Source: Pseudobdellovibrionaceae bacterium
GTDB taxonomy: Bacteria > Bdellovibrionota > Bdellovibrionia > Bdellovibrionales > Bdellovibrionaceae
NCBI GenBank assembly: GCA_019637875.1
Contig: JAHBUW010000002.1
Location: 310,001 to 374,000 of the forward strand
Reading direction: 5' to 3'
Length of the DNA: 64,000 nucleotides
Below the pieces are notes generated by a model, which worked only from the letters and a program-made list of their open reading frames with translations, was not told the DNA's origin and ran no database searches. A program made the translations under genes and the position numbers. Below, piece by piece: positions 8,089 through 16,016 of this stretch. Position 1 is the stretch's first letter, and the number at the start of each line of letters is the position of its first letter.

Positions 8089-8865
8089 GTGACCGGCCCC
8101 GCCCTTCGTGAAATCCGTAACCATTTGAAGAAAGAAAAACCGTTGAAAGACGCGAAATTCCTGTCGCGTTATGTCGGTTCGGTCGGTCACGAAGACCGAT
8201 CCTACGATGAGCAAAGCCGCTTAAAGTTCTTGGGCTACTCCATGCCGCAAGTGAACGCTTTCGCGAAATACGACTACAGCTTCACCAGCCTCGATCCGCA
8301 GGATCAACTGCGGATTTGGCTCGACCTCTATCACGGGTCGGATACTCACGATGAACTCAGCATCGCCCTGTCATGGATGTCGCGTCCGAAAAATATGCCG
8401 CTCCTCCTGAAGAATCCAAGAGAGCTTTTCCGGTTGCAAAATCGCGTCGACAACTGGGCGACCTCCGACAGCGTTTCGGATCTGGTCGCGGCGTATAGCG
8501 AGGTGAACCCGGCCGCGCACCTGAAGCAGCTACAGAAGTGGAATCGTTCGAAGAATCCGTGGGAGCGCAGACAGTCGCTCGTGGGTGCCTACTGCTACGC
8601 TCGCAAACGAAAGAAGCCGATCGCGGCATCGAAGGTCTTTCCGTTGATTGAAAATTTGATCGGTGATTCGCATTTCTTCGTACAGAAAGCGGTCGGCTGG
8701 GCCCTGCGCGAAGTCGAGCAGGTCGACCCCCAAGGTCAGCGGAAGTTTCTACGCCAACACCTGTACGATCTCAGCTCGGCGGCCTACACCACCGCGACCG
8801 AAAAATTTCCGGTCGCGGAAAAAAGCAAACTCAAAGCCCTACGGAAAGAAAAGCGACGGCGCTAA
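8089..8865 (+). CDS. DNA alkylation repair protein (AlkD-like HEAT-repeat glycosylase)
   Basis: This 258-residue protein matches the AlkD family in size and motifs: all-helical, with SWMSRPKN, NPWERRQSLVGAYCYARKRKKP and the C-terminal DSHFFVQKAVGWALREVEQVDPQGQRKFLRQHL, where the QKAxGWxLRE signature is the family hallmark. Family members excise N3/N7-alkylated purines by trapping the lesion on a concave HEAT-repeat surface. The start is GTG, four bases after the preceding stop. The C-terminus is basic (KALRKEKRRR). Confidence 0.85.
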   Translation: MTGPALREIRNHLKKEKPLKDAKFLSRYVGSVGHEDRSYDEQSRLKFLGYSMPQVNAFAKYDYSFTSLDPQDQLRIWLDLYHGSDTHDELSIALSWMSRPKNMPLLLKNPRELFRLQNRVDNWATSDSVSDLVAAYSEVNPAAHLKQLQKWNRSKNPWERRQSLVGAYCYARKRKKPIAASKVFPLIENLIGDSHFFVQKAVGWALREVEQVDPQGQRKFLRQHLYDLSSAAYTTATEKFPVAEKSKLKALRKEKRRR

Positions 8866-8871
8866 TCGGAG

Positions 8872-9795
8872 TCAAGGGTTCTGAACTTCAATCGTCCAGC
8901 CGAGACCCGAACCGATTTTGTGTTGGGCCGCAAAGCTGCCTTGGTTCAGGGCCACCGACAAATCCAAAAGGCTGTTAATGTAGAGGAGCGGCTGCCCTTT
9001 CGGAACGGCCGCGAAAGTCGTCACGTAAGGCAGAGTGCCTTGGTACACGACCTTCTTCTTGTTCAGAATGCGCACTTTCAGTTTTTGCGGATTGGGAAAA
9101 CGCGTGAGGAACTCTTTTTTCGAAATATTCGTCCACACGTTTCCGTAATTCACGTCGAGGATCGGAACTTGACCCTTCAGGACACCGCCCTCGAACGCGG
9201 TCTTCTGGTAATCCAAACGGACGATGTCACGGCCCAAAGGTTGACCGACGTCTTCGAACTTCGTGGTGCCCGCCGCCAGTTGCGCGCCAACGTACACATA
9301 GAGGTCACGACCGTGAAAGGTATAGGACTCTTCTGAGCCTTTGAGACGGCTTTTCGACTCGTCGATCACGCGCACTTCGGCAAACGGATCCATTTCCGAA
9401 ATCAAAGTCAGATGTCCATTATCAGGCCCGACGTAGTATTTGCCCGACTTCGATTTAGCGACGATCGACTTACGCTCCGAACCCACGCCCGGATCCACAA
9501 CGGTCACAAAGACCGTACCGTCCGCCCAATAAGGCGCGGTTTGTTTCATGCGGTAAGCGGCTTGCCAGATATCGAACGGCGGCACTTCATGGGTGATATC
9601 CGAAATCAAAAGGTCGGGCGCGACCTGATAAGCGACCCCACGCATTTCACTGACGGCTCCGTCTTTCAAACCGAAGTCGGTCATCAGGACGAGAGCCTGG
9701 CGCGTGGGGCGACCGGCGGTCTCGGGCAAGTGCGAACACGCGGTCCCGAAGACCAAGGCCCACAGGGCCAACGCGGAAATGGCGAACTTTCTCAT
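8872..9795 (-). CDS. SAM hydrolase (DUF62 family), predicted lipoprotein
   Basis: The 307-residue protein carries the S-adenosyl-L-methionine hydrolase/adenosyltransferase signature: LMTDFGLKDGAVSEMRGV, ITHEVPPFDIWQAAY, VFVTVVDPGVGSERK, YVGPDNGHLTLI and the C-terminal domain with VNYGNVWTNI. Known members hydrolyse SAM to adenosine and methionine in the cytoplasm. Unusually, this one starts MRKFAISALALWALVFGTACSH, a lipoprotein signal peptide with lipobox GTAC, so it is predicted to be membrane-anchored outside the cytoplasm. ATG at 9795 has an AGGAGAT RBS; longer in-frame readings lack one. It is convergent with the AlkD-like gene. Confidence 0.88.
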   Translation of the reverse strand: MRKFAISALALWALVFGTACSHLPETAGRPTRQALVLMTDFGLKDGAVSEMRGVAYQVAPDLLISDITHEVPPFDIWQAAYRMKQTAPYWADGTVFVTVVDPGVGSERKSIVAKSKSGKYYVGPDNGHLTLISEMDPFAEVRVIDESKSRLKGSEESYTFHGRDLYVYVGAQLAAGTTKFEDVGQPLGRDIVRLDYQKTAFEGGVLKGQVPILDVNYGNVWTNISKKEFLTRFPNPQKLKVRILNKKKVVYQGTLPYVTTFAAVPKGQPLLYINSLLDLSVALNQGSFAAQHKIGSGLGWTIEVQNP

Positions 9796-9898
9796 AGGGA
9801 TCTCCTCACGGTTGAGCTGTTCCGTGATTATGACCGTCGCCCTTTTTGAGGGCAAAAGATTGCGTGAACTAAGTGTTAAATTCACGCGTCTGCTTAAT

Positions 9899-10612
9899 CT
9901 ACCAGCGGTACCCGAAGCCCAGTGACGACGCGAAGACGTCACCGCTTGGTGCGTTTTTCCAGTCGATCGAAGAACCGCCGATCTCGGCGTTGAAGTACCA
10001 CGGCTGACCGAACTGTAGACCGAACACCAGGGTCGTTAGACTAAAGTCATCTTCGAACTGATGAATGGCATTCGGCTGCTTGATTTCCGTCGCGCCTTGT
10101 CCCTGACGTCGCGCCAGCGTCGAGTAGAAAAGAAGGCTTTCGTTGCGCTGATAGCCCACCGAGGCGCCGTACTCCGTCCCCGTGACACGCGTTGAAGCTT
10201 TATGCTCGACGGTTCCCGACTGAGAACCCGATTCCGAAGTTCGGCTTCCCATGTTCCCGACAAAAACCGTCGCCTTCCACGGCTGCTGATCTTCGATTCC
10301 CAGAAATTGCCAGCGAATTCCCAGACCGTGCGTCAGGTAAATGTCCACGGGCTCGAAAATTCCGAGCGCGGCCACGATCGAGCTTCCCGCACCGCCGACG
10401 GCACCGACCTCGCCTTGCGCACGTACGGGCGGGTTCGAAATCGTATCCGTGAAAAGCGGAACGGAGGCCGCCGAGGAAAGATCCATACCGATCTGGCCGC
10501 CCCAACGTTTTTTGGCGACAACGGGAACTTGGTGCGGAGTATTCGGAATATAAACCGAATGCGCACACCCAAAACCGAAAAGACAAACCCAGATCATTCC
10601 AAAAATCTTCAT
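9899..10612 (-). CDS. Outer-membrane beta-barrel-like lipoprotein
   Basis: The 237-residue protein begins MKIFGMIWVCLFGFGCAHS, a lipoprotein signal peptide (FGFGC). The remainder is a run of alternating hydrophobic strands (WKATVFVGNMGS, TGTEYGASVGYQRN, LLFYSTLARRQG, LTTLVFGLQFGQPWYFNAEIGGSS, SSLGFGYRW). It ends in an aromatic residue typical of outer-membrane barrels. Combining a lipobox with a barrel is unusual but occurs. It follows the cysteine-rich small lipoprotein gene by 9 nt, so the two are probably cotranscribed. Confidence 0.6.
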   Translation of the reverse strand: MKIFGMIWVCLFGFGCAHSVYIPNTPHQVPVVAKKRWGGQIGMDLSSAASVPLFTDTISNPPVRAQGEVGAVGGAGSSIVAALGIFEPVDIYLTHGLGIRWQFLGIEDQQPWKATVFVGNMGSRTSESGSQSGTVEHKASTRVTGTEYGASVGYQRNESLLFYSTLARRQGQGATEIKQPNAIHQFEDDFSLTTLVFGLQFGQPWYFNAEIGGSSIDWKNAPSGDVFASSLGFGYRW

Positions 10613-10621
10613 CCCTGACTC

Positions 10622-10840
10622 CTAAGGCGTCTGCGGTTTCTGTTTCCGATAGTTTTCGGTCCCCGGATAGGAAACACAAGTGCAGGTCCGGCATCCATAA
10701 GCGTTGATCGTGCACTCCTGTTTGGCCCCGACCCACTCACAAGCAGGCACATAGTCCGAACACGACTGCCCGTCTTTCCGTTCTGAAAACCCCGAACATC
10801 CCGCCAAAAGAATCAAGGAACCCAAAACTAAGCCACGCAT
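10622..10840 (-). CDS. Cysteine-rich small lipoprotein
   Basis: This 72-residue product starts MRGLVLGSLILLAGCSG with a good lipobox (LAGC). Its mature part has six further cysteines (QSCSDYVPACEW, QECTINAYGC, RTCTC), suggesting a compact disulfide-stabilised domain on the outer membrane. A purine-rich GGGGTGGGGG stretch precedes ATG at 10840; an alternative ATG 11 codons upstream is less likely. I do not recognise the family. Confidence 0.55.
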   Translation of the reverse strand: MRGLVLGSLILLAGCSGFSERKDGQSCSDYVPACEWVGAKQECTINAYGCRTCTCVSYPGTENYRKQKPQTP

Positions 10841-10959
10841 CGACAGCCCCCACCCCAAAAATGATCGCAACAACCCGATCCTTCAGACAAATAAAAGCGA
10901 AGCGAAATGCTACACGAACGTAACAGGTGTGGATGGCTATTCTGAATTGTATTTGAAGA

Positions 10960-11035
10960 TGGTGGCCAGAGACGGAATCGAACCGCCGACACGCGGATTT
11001 TCAATCCGCTGCTCTACCGACTGAGCTACCTGGCC
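10960..11035 (-). tRNA. tRNA-Phe(GAA)
   Basis: Minus-strand cloverleaf: acceptor GGCCAGG/TCTGGCC (one G-T), anticodon stem GCGGA/TCCGC with loop TTGAAAA (anticodon GAA), T-arm GGCGGTTCGATTCCGTC, discriminator A and encoded CCA (10962-10960). Confidence 0.97.
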
Positions 11036-11090
11036 TCTCGGAAACGAGGATCATCGATTACCGGGCCCGCGTGGGCCCTGTCAATCGAAC

Positions 11091-12260
11091 TTAACGTTGA
11101 ACGGATTGAAAAGCTTGTTCCAGATCCCACAAGAGGTCGTCGATATGCTCGATCCCCACGCTCAAGCGGATCAGCGAGTCGTCGATGCTCAACTGCTTGC
11201 GGGTTTCCGCAGGCACGCTAGCATGCGTCATAATCGCGGGATGTTCGATCAGAGACTCCACACCGCCCAAAGATTCAGCGAGCGCGAAGACTTTCACATT
11301 TTCAAGAAACGCGCGGGCCGCGGGCATTCCACCCTTGATCCAGAACGTGATCATCCCACCGAAACCCGACATCTGCTGCTTCGCGAGCGCGTGCTGCGGA
11401 TGCGACTCGAGACCGGGATAAACGACACGCTCGACGAGGGCATGTTTCTCGAGGAAACGAGCGACCTGCATCGCGTTCTTGCCGTGGGCTTCCATCCGCA
11501 AAGGCAAGGTCTTCAGCGAACGCATGCACATGAATGAATCCATCGGCGAAGCGATACCGCCGATCGAGTTCGTCAGGAACTGAATCCGCTCCGCGAGATC
11601 CGCACGATTCGTCGCCAGAACGCCACCGACCACATCACTGTGCCCACCGATGTACTTCGTCGCCGAGTGCACGGTGATATCCGCCCCCAACAAGAGCGGT
11701 TTCTGGAAGTAAGGACTCATGAAGGTGTTGTCGACCGCGACCAGAATCCCTTTCGCTTTCGCGATTTTCGCGATCGCCGCGATATCGACGAGCTTCAAGG
11801 TCGGATTCGTCGGCGTCTCGAGCCAAACCATCTTCGTTTGCGGGGTGATCAACTTCTCGAATTCACTGACCTTCGTCAGATCTCCGTAGGAAAACCGCAG
11901 ACCATGATGGCGCAGGACTTTGTCGAACAAACGGAAGGTTCCGCCGTACATATCGTCCATCGCGATGACGTGATCGCCCTCGGTCAGCAAGTGCATGATC
12001 GTCGTGGTCGCCGCGCAACCCGAGCTGAACGCGAATCCGTGAGTCCCGCCCTCCAGGCTCGCAACACAGGCTTCGTATGCGCGACGCGTGGGATTGTGCG
12101 TGCGGCTGTATTCGTAACCGCGATGCTCTCCGGGCGAGCTTTGCACGTAGGTCGACGTCATATAAACGGGCGTCATGATCGCGCCGGTCGTGGGGTCGGG
12201 TTCTTGTCCCGCATGAATCGCGCGGGTGGAAAAATGCATTTCGCGGTTCGACTTCTTCAT
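11091..12260 (-). CDS. Cystathionine gamma-lyase/synthase family PLP enzyme
   Basis: This 389-residue enzyme belongs to the Cys/Met-metabolism PLP family. YEYSRTHNPTR is the phosphate-cup motif, FSSGCAATTTIMHLL follows, then VWLETPTNPTLKLVDI and VDNTFMSPYFQKPLLLGADI, and the PLP lysine sits in HSATKYIGGHSDVVGG. The C-terminus has SLGGVESLIEHPAIMTHASV and IRLSVGIEHIDDLLWDL. It is coupled to the upstream beta-synthase gene by a 4-nt ATGA overlap, so the pair probably runs reverse transsulfuration (homocysteine to cystathionine to cysteine). Sequence alone does not separate lyase from synthase activity. Confidence 0.9.
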   Translation of the reverse strand: MKKSNREMHFSTRAIHAGQEPDPTTGAIMTPVYMTSTYVQSSPGEHRGYEYSRTHNPTRRAYEACVASLEGGTHGFAFSSGCAATTTIMHLLTEGDHVIAMDDMYGGTFRLFDKVLRHHGLRFSYGDLTKVSEFEKLITPQTKMVWLETPTNPTLKLVDIAAIAKIAKAKGILVAVDNTFMSPYFQKPLLLGADITVHSATKYIGGHSDVVGGVLATNRADLAERIQFLTNSIGGIASPMDSFMCMRSLKTLPLRMEAHGKNAMQVARFLEKHALVERVVYPGLESHPQHALAKQQMSGFGGMITFWIKGGMPAARAFLENVKVFALAESLGGVESLIEHPAIMTHASVPAETRKQLSIDDSLIRLSVGIEHIDDLLWDLEQAFQSVQR

Positions 12261-13234
12261 AGCAGGCCGTTTTCTTTCATCCACTGGTCGTTGAAGGTCT
12301 TGCTGAGGTACGCGCGCCCGTTATCGGGGAACAGCACCAGCAAGTTCGAAGGTTTTTTCAAAGTTTTCGAGTATTCCACCGCGCAAGCGAGCGCCATCCC
12401 CGACGAAGGGCCAACGCAGATTCCTTCCTCCGCAATCAGACGACGGGTCATCGCGAAAGCGCGCTTATCATCCATCGAAATGACCGCATCCAGATACTGC
12501 AGATGCACATTCGCCGGAAGCATATCCTCGCCGACGCCTTCGACCTTGTAGGGTTTCGCGCCGGTGATGACTTTGCCGTGATAATACAGATCGTAAAGGA
12601 TCGAGCCGATCGGATCCGCAAGGACGATTTTGACGTTCGGATTTTTCTCTTTCAAGAAACGACCGACACCCGAAACGGTGCCGCCCGTACCCATTCCGCC
12701 GAAGAACGCGTCGACTTCCGTCCCCATCTGTTCCCAGATCTCGGGACCCGTGGTTTTGTAGTGTGCGAGCGGATTTGCGCCGTTGTTGAACTGATTCGCG
12801 TGGAACGAGTTCGGAGTCTCTTTCAAGATTCGTTGCGCGGTCATCACGTAGCTGCGGGGATCGGTCGGCTCCACCGACGACGGCGTGATCACGACCTCCG
12901 CGCCGTACGCGCGCAGAATCGCGCGTTTTTCTTCCGAAACTTTGTCGGGCATCACGAAGATACATTTGTATCCCTTGACGGCCGCGACCATCGCGATTCC
13001 CAGACCGGTATTACCCGAAGTCGCTTCGACGATCGTGCCCCCGGGTTTCAACGCCCCACTTTTTTCGGCTTCTTCAATGATCGCGGCGCCGATGCGGTCT
13101 TTGACCGACCCACCCGGATTCATGAATTCCAATTTCGCCCAGAACGTGTGTCCGGTGTCCTTCGAAATACGGGGCAGACGCACGATCGGAGTCCATCCGA
13201 TGGCATCAACGACGTTCTGGTAGACCTTTTTCAT
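12257..13234 (-). CDS. Cystathionine beta-synthase / cysteine synthase family enzyme
   Basis: This is a 325-residue fold-type II PLP enzyme. The PLP lysine lies in NPGGSVKDRIG, the substrate loop is EATSGNTGLGIAM, the phosphate-binding loop is FGGMGTGGTVSGVG, and the C-terminal region has GICVGPSSGMAL. The ending LFPDNGRAYLSKTFNDQWM resembles cystathionine beta-synthases more than CysK. No CBS regulatory domain follows. With the adjacent gamma-lyase-type gene it forms a probable transsulfuration operon that also includes the 78-residue leader gene. Confidence 0.88.
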   Translation of the reverse strand: MKKVYQNVVDAIGWTPIVRLPRISKDTGHTFWAKLEFMNPGGSVKDRIGAAIIEEAEKSGALKPGGTIVEATSGNTGLGIAMVAAVKGYKCIFVMPDKVSEEKRAILRAYGAEVVITPSSVEPTDPRSYVMTAQRILKETPNSFHANQFNNGANPLAHYKTTGPEIWEQMGTEVDAFFGGMGTGGTVSGVGRFLKEKNPNVKIVLADPIGSILYDLYYHGKVITGAKPYKVEGVGEDMLPANVHLQYLDAVISMDDKRAFAMTRRLIAEEGICVGPSSGMALACAVEYSKTLKKPSNLLVLFPDNGRAYLSKTFNDQWMKENGLL

Positions 13235-13236
13235 GT

Positions 13237-13473
13237 TCAGAGGCTCGTTTCTTGCGGTTTCCGCTTCATTCCGCGGTAACCGGTACAGACAGTATTCATA
13301 CGTTTGAGCACCGTCGACATCAGTTCAATGGGATCCTCTGAATAGTCGATACCGGTCTTCGCGCTCAAGCTCTGAATTTCTTTGCGGTCAGGGTTTGTTT
13401 TCATCAATTCGGTAACCAAACGACGAAGATGTTGCGTCATTTCCTCGACGCTGGCCTGGGTGCGTTTTCCCAT
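13237..13473 (-). CDS. Small helical protein, unknown
   Basis: I do not recognise this 78-residue protein (MGKRTQASVEEMTQHLRRLVTEL...). It is polar, without signal or membrane segments, and predicted to be mainly helical, with two cysteine-free helices followed by a short basic tail containing one Cys (MNTVCTGYRGMKRKPQ). GGGAGGGGG lies just ahead of the ATG. It ends 2 nt before the CBS-like gene and is the first gene of that operon, so a regulatory or accessory role in sulfur amino-acid metabolism is possible but unproven. Confidence 0.55.
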   Translation of the reverse strand: MGKRTQASVEEMTQHLRRLVTELMKTNPDRKEIQSLSAKTGIDYSEDPIELMSTVLKRMNTVCTGYRGMKRKPQETSL

Positions 13474-13521
13474 GGTGTTTCCCCCTCCCTGAAACCCCAA
13501 ATTTAGGCGCCAGAAAGGTCG

Positions 13522-13941
13522 TCATTCAAGAGAAATGAGCAGGCGCTCCAGCGTCGGACCGAGCAAGAGGACCAAATAGCCGGGAAAAACGAAGATCAGG
13601 AGTGGGATGAGGCAGCGAAACGTCAGTTTTTGCGTGAAATCCTCGATTTCTGAGTCCGAACGCTCGACGAGGTCCGCTTCGAGCTCTTTCAGCACCGGCA
13701 AAATGGACTCGCCGTCCAAACCGCGACGCAAAACACTGAGCGCGCTTTTCTCAGTTTCTTTCAACTCGCGCGGAAGTTTCCGGCTGTCTTCCGCCTCCAG
13801 CGCGCGATTCAGCAGGAACAGTTTCAAATCCGATTTGTCGGATTCGATGAATTCCGCGATACCAACACGAATTGAGTCCCCGCGCTCGAGCGCTTCGCGC
13901 GCGCACAAAATCAAATGCAATGTTGGACTCAGATCGACCAT
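13522..13941 (-). CDS. TadC-like T2SSF membrane protein (Flp pilus assembly)
   Basis: This is a 139-residue protein from ATG 13941. Residues 1-105 are helical and charged; the C-terminal KLTFRCLIPLLIFVFPGYLVLLLGP segment is the characteristic end of TadC/T2SSF inner-membrane platform proteins. It is shorter than usual TadC (about 280-300), so only the terminal half-domain is present. It overlaps the TadB-like gene by 13 nt. No TadA ATPase, RcpA secretin or TadZ is nearby. Confidence 0.65.
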   Translation of the reverse strand: MVDLSPTLHLILCAREALERGDSIRVGIAEFIESDKSDLKLFLLNRALEAEDSRKLPRELKETEKSALSVLRRGLDGESILPVLKELEADLVERSDSEIEDFTQKLTFRCLIPLLIFVFPGYLVLLLGPTLERLLISLE

Positions 13942-14663
13942 TTGAAGCTCCGTTGCTGACGAAAGATGACGTACAAACCGAAAAAGACGAGCGTCGCCGA
14001 TCCCAAAAGCCATGCCGAGGTCATCACTTCGGGATCTTGCGATGTTTGATAGGCCAGCAGACCTATATATAAGGACAGGATCACACCGATCTGCGCGCGC
14101 ACCGGTTGCGTCGCATTTCTGGACTTTCGTTGAAATCGCTCGCGCATCCGCGCGCTTCGCCGCAAAGACTGCAATCGATCCGCCGTGCGCTGACCCGCGC
14201 TCAGAATTCGCCGCAAATCCTCCGCGCGTTGGCGAAATTCGGCGTCGCGAGTCTCGAAAAGAGCCGCATCCTCCCGAAGACTCGCGTCCGCGAGGTCGCG
14301 CGTGTGGAATCCGAAGCCCGCATCTTGCGAAATTCGGCGCAAGACTTCGCGCGCGGCCACGCCACTGCGGACTCCGAGCAACATTCGGTCGTAGAATCGG
14401 CTCGTCTCGTTGTGAAACTGGCGCCGACGGCGGCGTTGCACGACACTCAAAACGATCTTCGGCGACAAAAACAGGGCCAAAGCGAACGTCCAAAGTACGA
14501 ATTGTGGTGCTCGCGACATCCAGCTCGCGAGAATTGTCACCGCGAGCGCCGCAATCATCACGATTCGACCGTTCATTGGCGACATGTAACCCAGAATTCG
14601 GAGGATCTTGTTTGTTCGAACCACGAAAAGTGATCCGACCAACAGACAAAACATCAAACTCAT
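13929..14663 (-). CDS. TadB-like T2SSF membrane protein (Flp pilus assembly)
   Basis: This 244-residue protein (start MSLMFCLLVGSLFVV, with GGAG seven bases upstream) has N-terminal transmembrane segments, a basic cytoplasmic T2SSF-like domain (FYDRMLLGVRSGVAAREVLRRI ... QRTADRLQSLRRSARMRERF) and two C-terminal transmembrane segments (AQIGVILSLYIGLLAYQ, AWLLGSATLVFFGLYVIF). This is the TadB layout. It is the upstream partner of the TadC-like gene and is divergent from the KA-rich microprotein. An upstream in-frame Met exists at 14831 but has no RBS. Confidence 0.65.
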   Translation of the reverse strand: MSLMFCLLVGSLFVVRTNKILRILGYMSPMNGRIVMIAALAVTILASWMSRAPQFVLWTFALALFLSPKIVLSVVQRRRRRQFHNETSRFYDRMLLGVRSGVAAREVLRRISQDAGFGFHTRDLADASLREDAALFETRDAEFRQRAEDLRRILSAGQRTADRLQSLRRSARMRERFQRKSRNATQPVRAQIGVILSLYIGLLAYQTSQDPEVMTSAWLLGSATLVFFGLYVIFRQQRSFKWSI

Positions 14664-14900
14664 CGTTGAACTCCGATCATCGAAACCAGAAAAAGCAAAA
14701 TTCGAATCCGCAATATTTTTCCTGTTGACGAATGTTGTCAGCTTAGGAACACTAACTCTAACGACACTTCGAAGAAGCGATCTCACAACCAGTGAGTGAC
14801 CTTCGGAAGAAGGGTCAAACAACAACAACAAGGATTCTTGTTAAGTCTGAAGACGCAATTCCTGCGGAAGAAGATGAGGCAGGGCTCTCGAGGAGGAAAA

Positions 14901-14984
14901 ATGGCTAAGAAGAAAGCAACTAAGAAAGCAGCTAAAAAAGCTACTAAGAAAAAAGCGACTAAAAAAGCCGCTAAGAAGCGCTAG
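14901..14984 (+). CDS. 27-residue Lys/Ala-rich histone-H1-like microprotein
   Basis: A strong RBS (GAGGAGG, five bases before the ATG) precedes a 27-codon frame encoding only Lys, Ala and Thr between its Met and a final Arg: repeats of KKATKKA-type units. Such sequences are typical of histone-H1-like tails and bind DNA or RNA electrostatically. Two hairpins follow the stop, the second being a clear rho-independent terminator, so this is an autonomous transcription unit. It is too short for most gene callers. The function is inferred from composition only. Confidence 0.7.
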   Translation: MAKKKATKKAAKKATKKKATKKAAKKR

Positions 14985-14997
14985 TTTCTTACTAGCT

Positions 14998-15015
14998 CAC
15001 TGAAGTAATTCAGTG
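14998..15015 (+). other. Hairpin downstream of the KA-rich gene
   Basis: Perfect 7-bp inverted repeat CACTGAA/TTCAGTG with a GTAA loop, 14 nt after the stop. The tetraloop suggests a stable RNA hairpin, perhaps protecting the 3' end of this short mRNA. Confidence 0.55.
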
Positions 15016-15021
15016 GCTTCA

Positions 15022-15050
15022 AAACCCTCGAGGCAACTCGGGGGTTTTTT
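15022..15050 (+). terminator. Rho-independent terminator of the KA-rich gene
   Basis: A ten-pair stem AACCCTCGAG/CTCGGGGGTT (one G-T) with GCAA loop is followed by a T run ending the stem. It ends the transcript of the 27-residue gene. Confidence 0.85.
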
Positions 15051-15200
15051 CGTTTCAGGGGTTGCACACTCCCGCAAACTCTCTGCCCGCAACACTCTCC
15101 CGTCATTCAAGCAATCCAAACACTCGTCAACAAATCCAAATGCGCAGCCGTCACGACACCACCGACGTGAGGCCCAGGAACACAATTTGTGGGAAGACGG

Positions 15201-16016
15201 TTAGAAGAAGTACTTCGCGCCGACGGACCCCAGCGGCTGTACCGCGAAGGTCGAAGTCTCGGTGAAGAGCAGTGCTTCGGCGAAGATCATGCCGCCGACT
15301 CCCGGTCCGCGGATCTGCAAACTTTGGATCCCGATGGCCGGAATCAAGTAGATCGCCCGCAATCGGGGGTCGGAGGTTTGTCCGGATTTGGGACGAAAAA
15401 AGGACGGCAGGGTCGCGCCGTCGCGAAAATTTTCGGATTCGGACACCCAACTGGACATCGCCATGCTGAAAGAGGGGTGCCAGCGCGAGGTAAAAGGGGT
15501 CCATTTATAGCCGACACTCACGCCCGTATAGCCCGGTCCGCCACCCAAAGAGGCCAAGAACGAATGGTCCGGGAGCAAATTCAGTTCCGCATCTAGACCA
15601 ATGAAGCCCGCACGCCCCAAAAAACTGGCGCCGACGCCCACCCGGCGGGTCCGGCGAAGCTCGGCCACGTCGGAATAGGGGTTTTCCATGCGGTTATCCC
15701 CACGTCCGATCTGCGGACTGTTCTGACGGCGGATCTTCCGGCGTGTTTCGCGCGGGGTGGATTCCGTGGGCTCGGACATCTCTGGACGCGCGTTGGGAGT
15801 GATCTCTTGCATCGGAGCCTCGGCGGGAACACGCGAGGGGGCCTCGCCGCCAGAACCGGGTCGATTCCACTCGGCCACACCTTGATCATCACTTTCGATG
15901 CGCTGATTGTCGTGAACCGGGGGGCCTTCTTCGATCAGCACGGCCGCGTGGGCCGAAACTCCGGAAAAGACGAGGACCAGCGCCAAAACGAATCCCGATT
16001 TAGAACATCCGCGCAC
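15201..16016 (-). CDS. Outer-membrane beta-barrel-like protein linked to the Mla operon
   Basis: This 271-residue protein has a signal peptide (SGFVLALVLVFSGVSAHAA), then a disordered acidic/Pro/Arg-rich linker (about 25-110), and a C-terminal part of about 150 residues with barrel-like strands (FIGLDAELNLL, GYTGVSVGYKWTPF, MIFAEALLF, VGAKYFF) ending in Phe. Its start overlaps the end of the MlaD-like gene by 17 nt, so it is the last gene of the transporter operon. An outer-membrane partner role in place of MlaA is an inference. Confidence 0.6.
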   Translation of the reverse strand: MRGCSKSGFVLALVLVFSGVSAHAAVLIEEGPPVHDNQRIESDDQGVAEWNRPGSGGEAPSRVPAEAPMQEITPNARPEMSEPTESTPRETRRKIRRQNSPQIGRGDNRMENPYSDVAELRRTRRVGVGASFLGRAGFIGLDAELNLLPDHSFLASLGGGPGYTGVSVGYKWTPFTSRWHPSFSMAMSSWVSESENFRDGATLPSFFRPKSGQTSDPRLRAIYLIPAIGIQSLQIRGPGVGGMIFAEALLFTETSTFAVQPLGSVGAKYFF

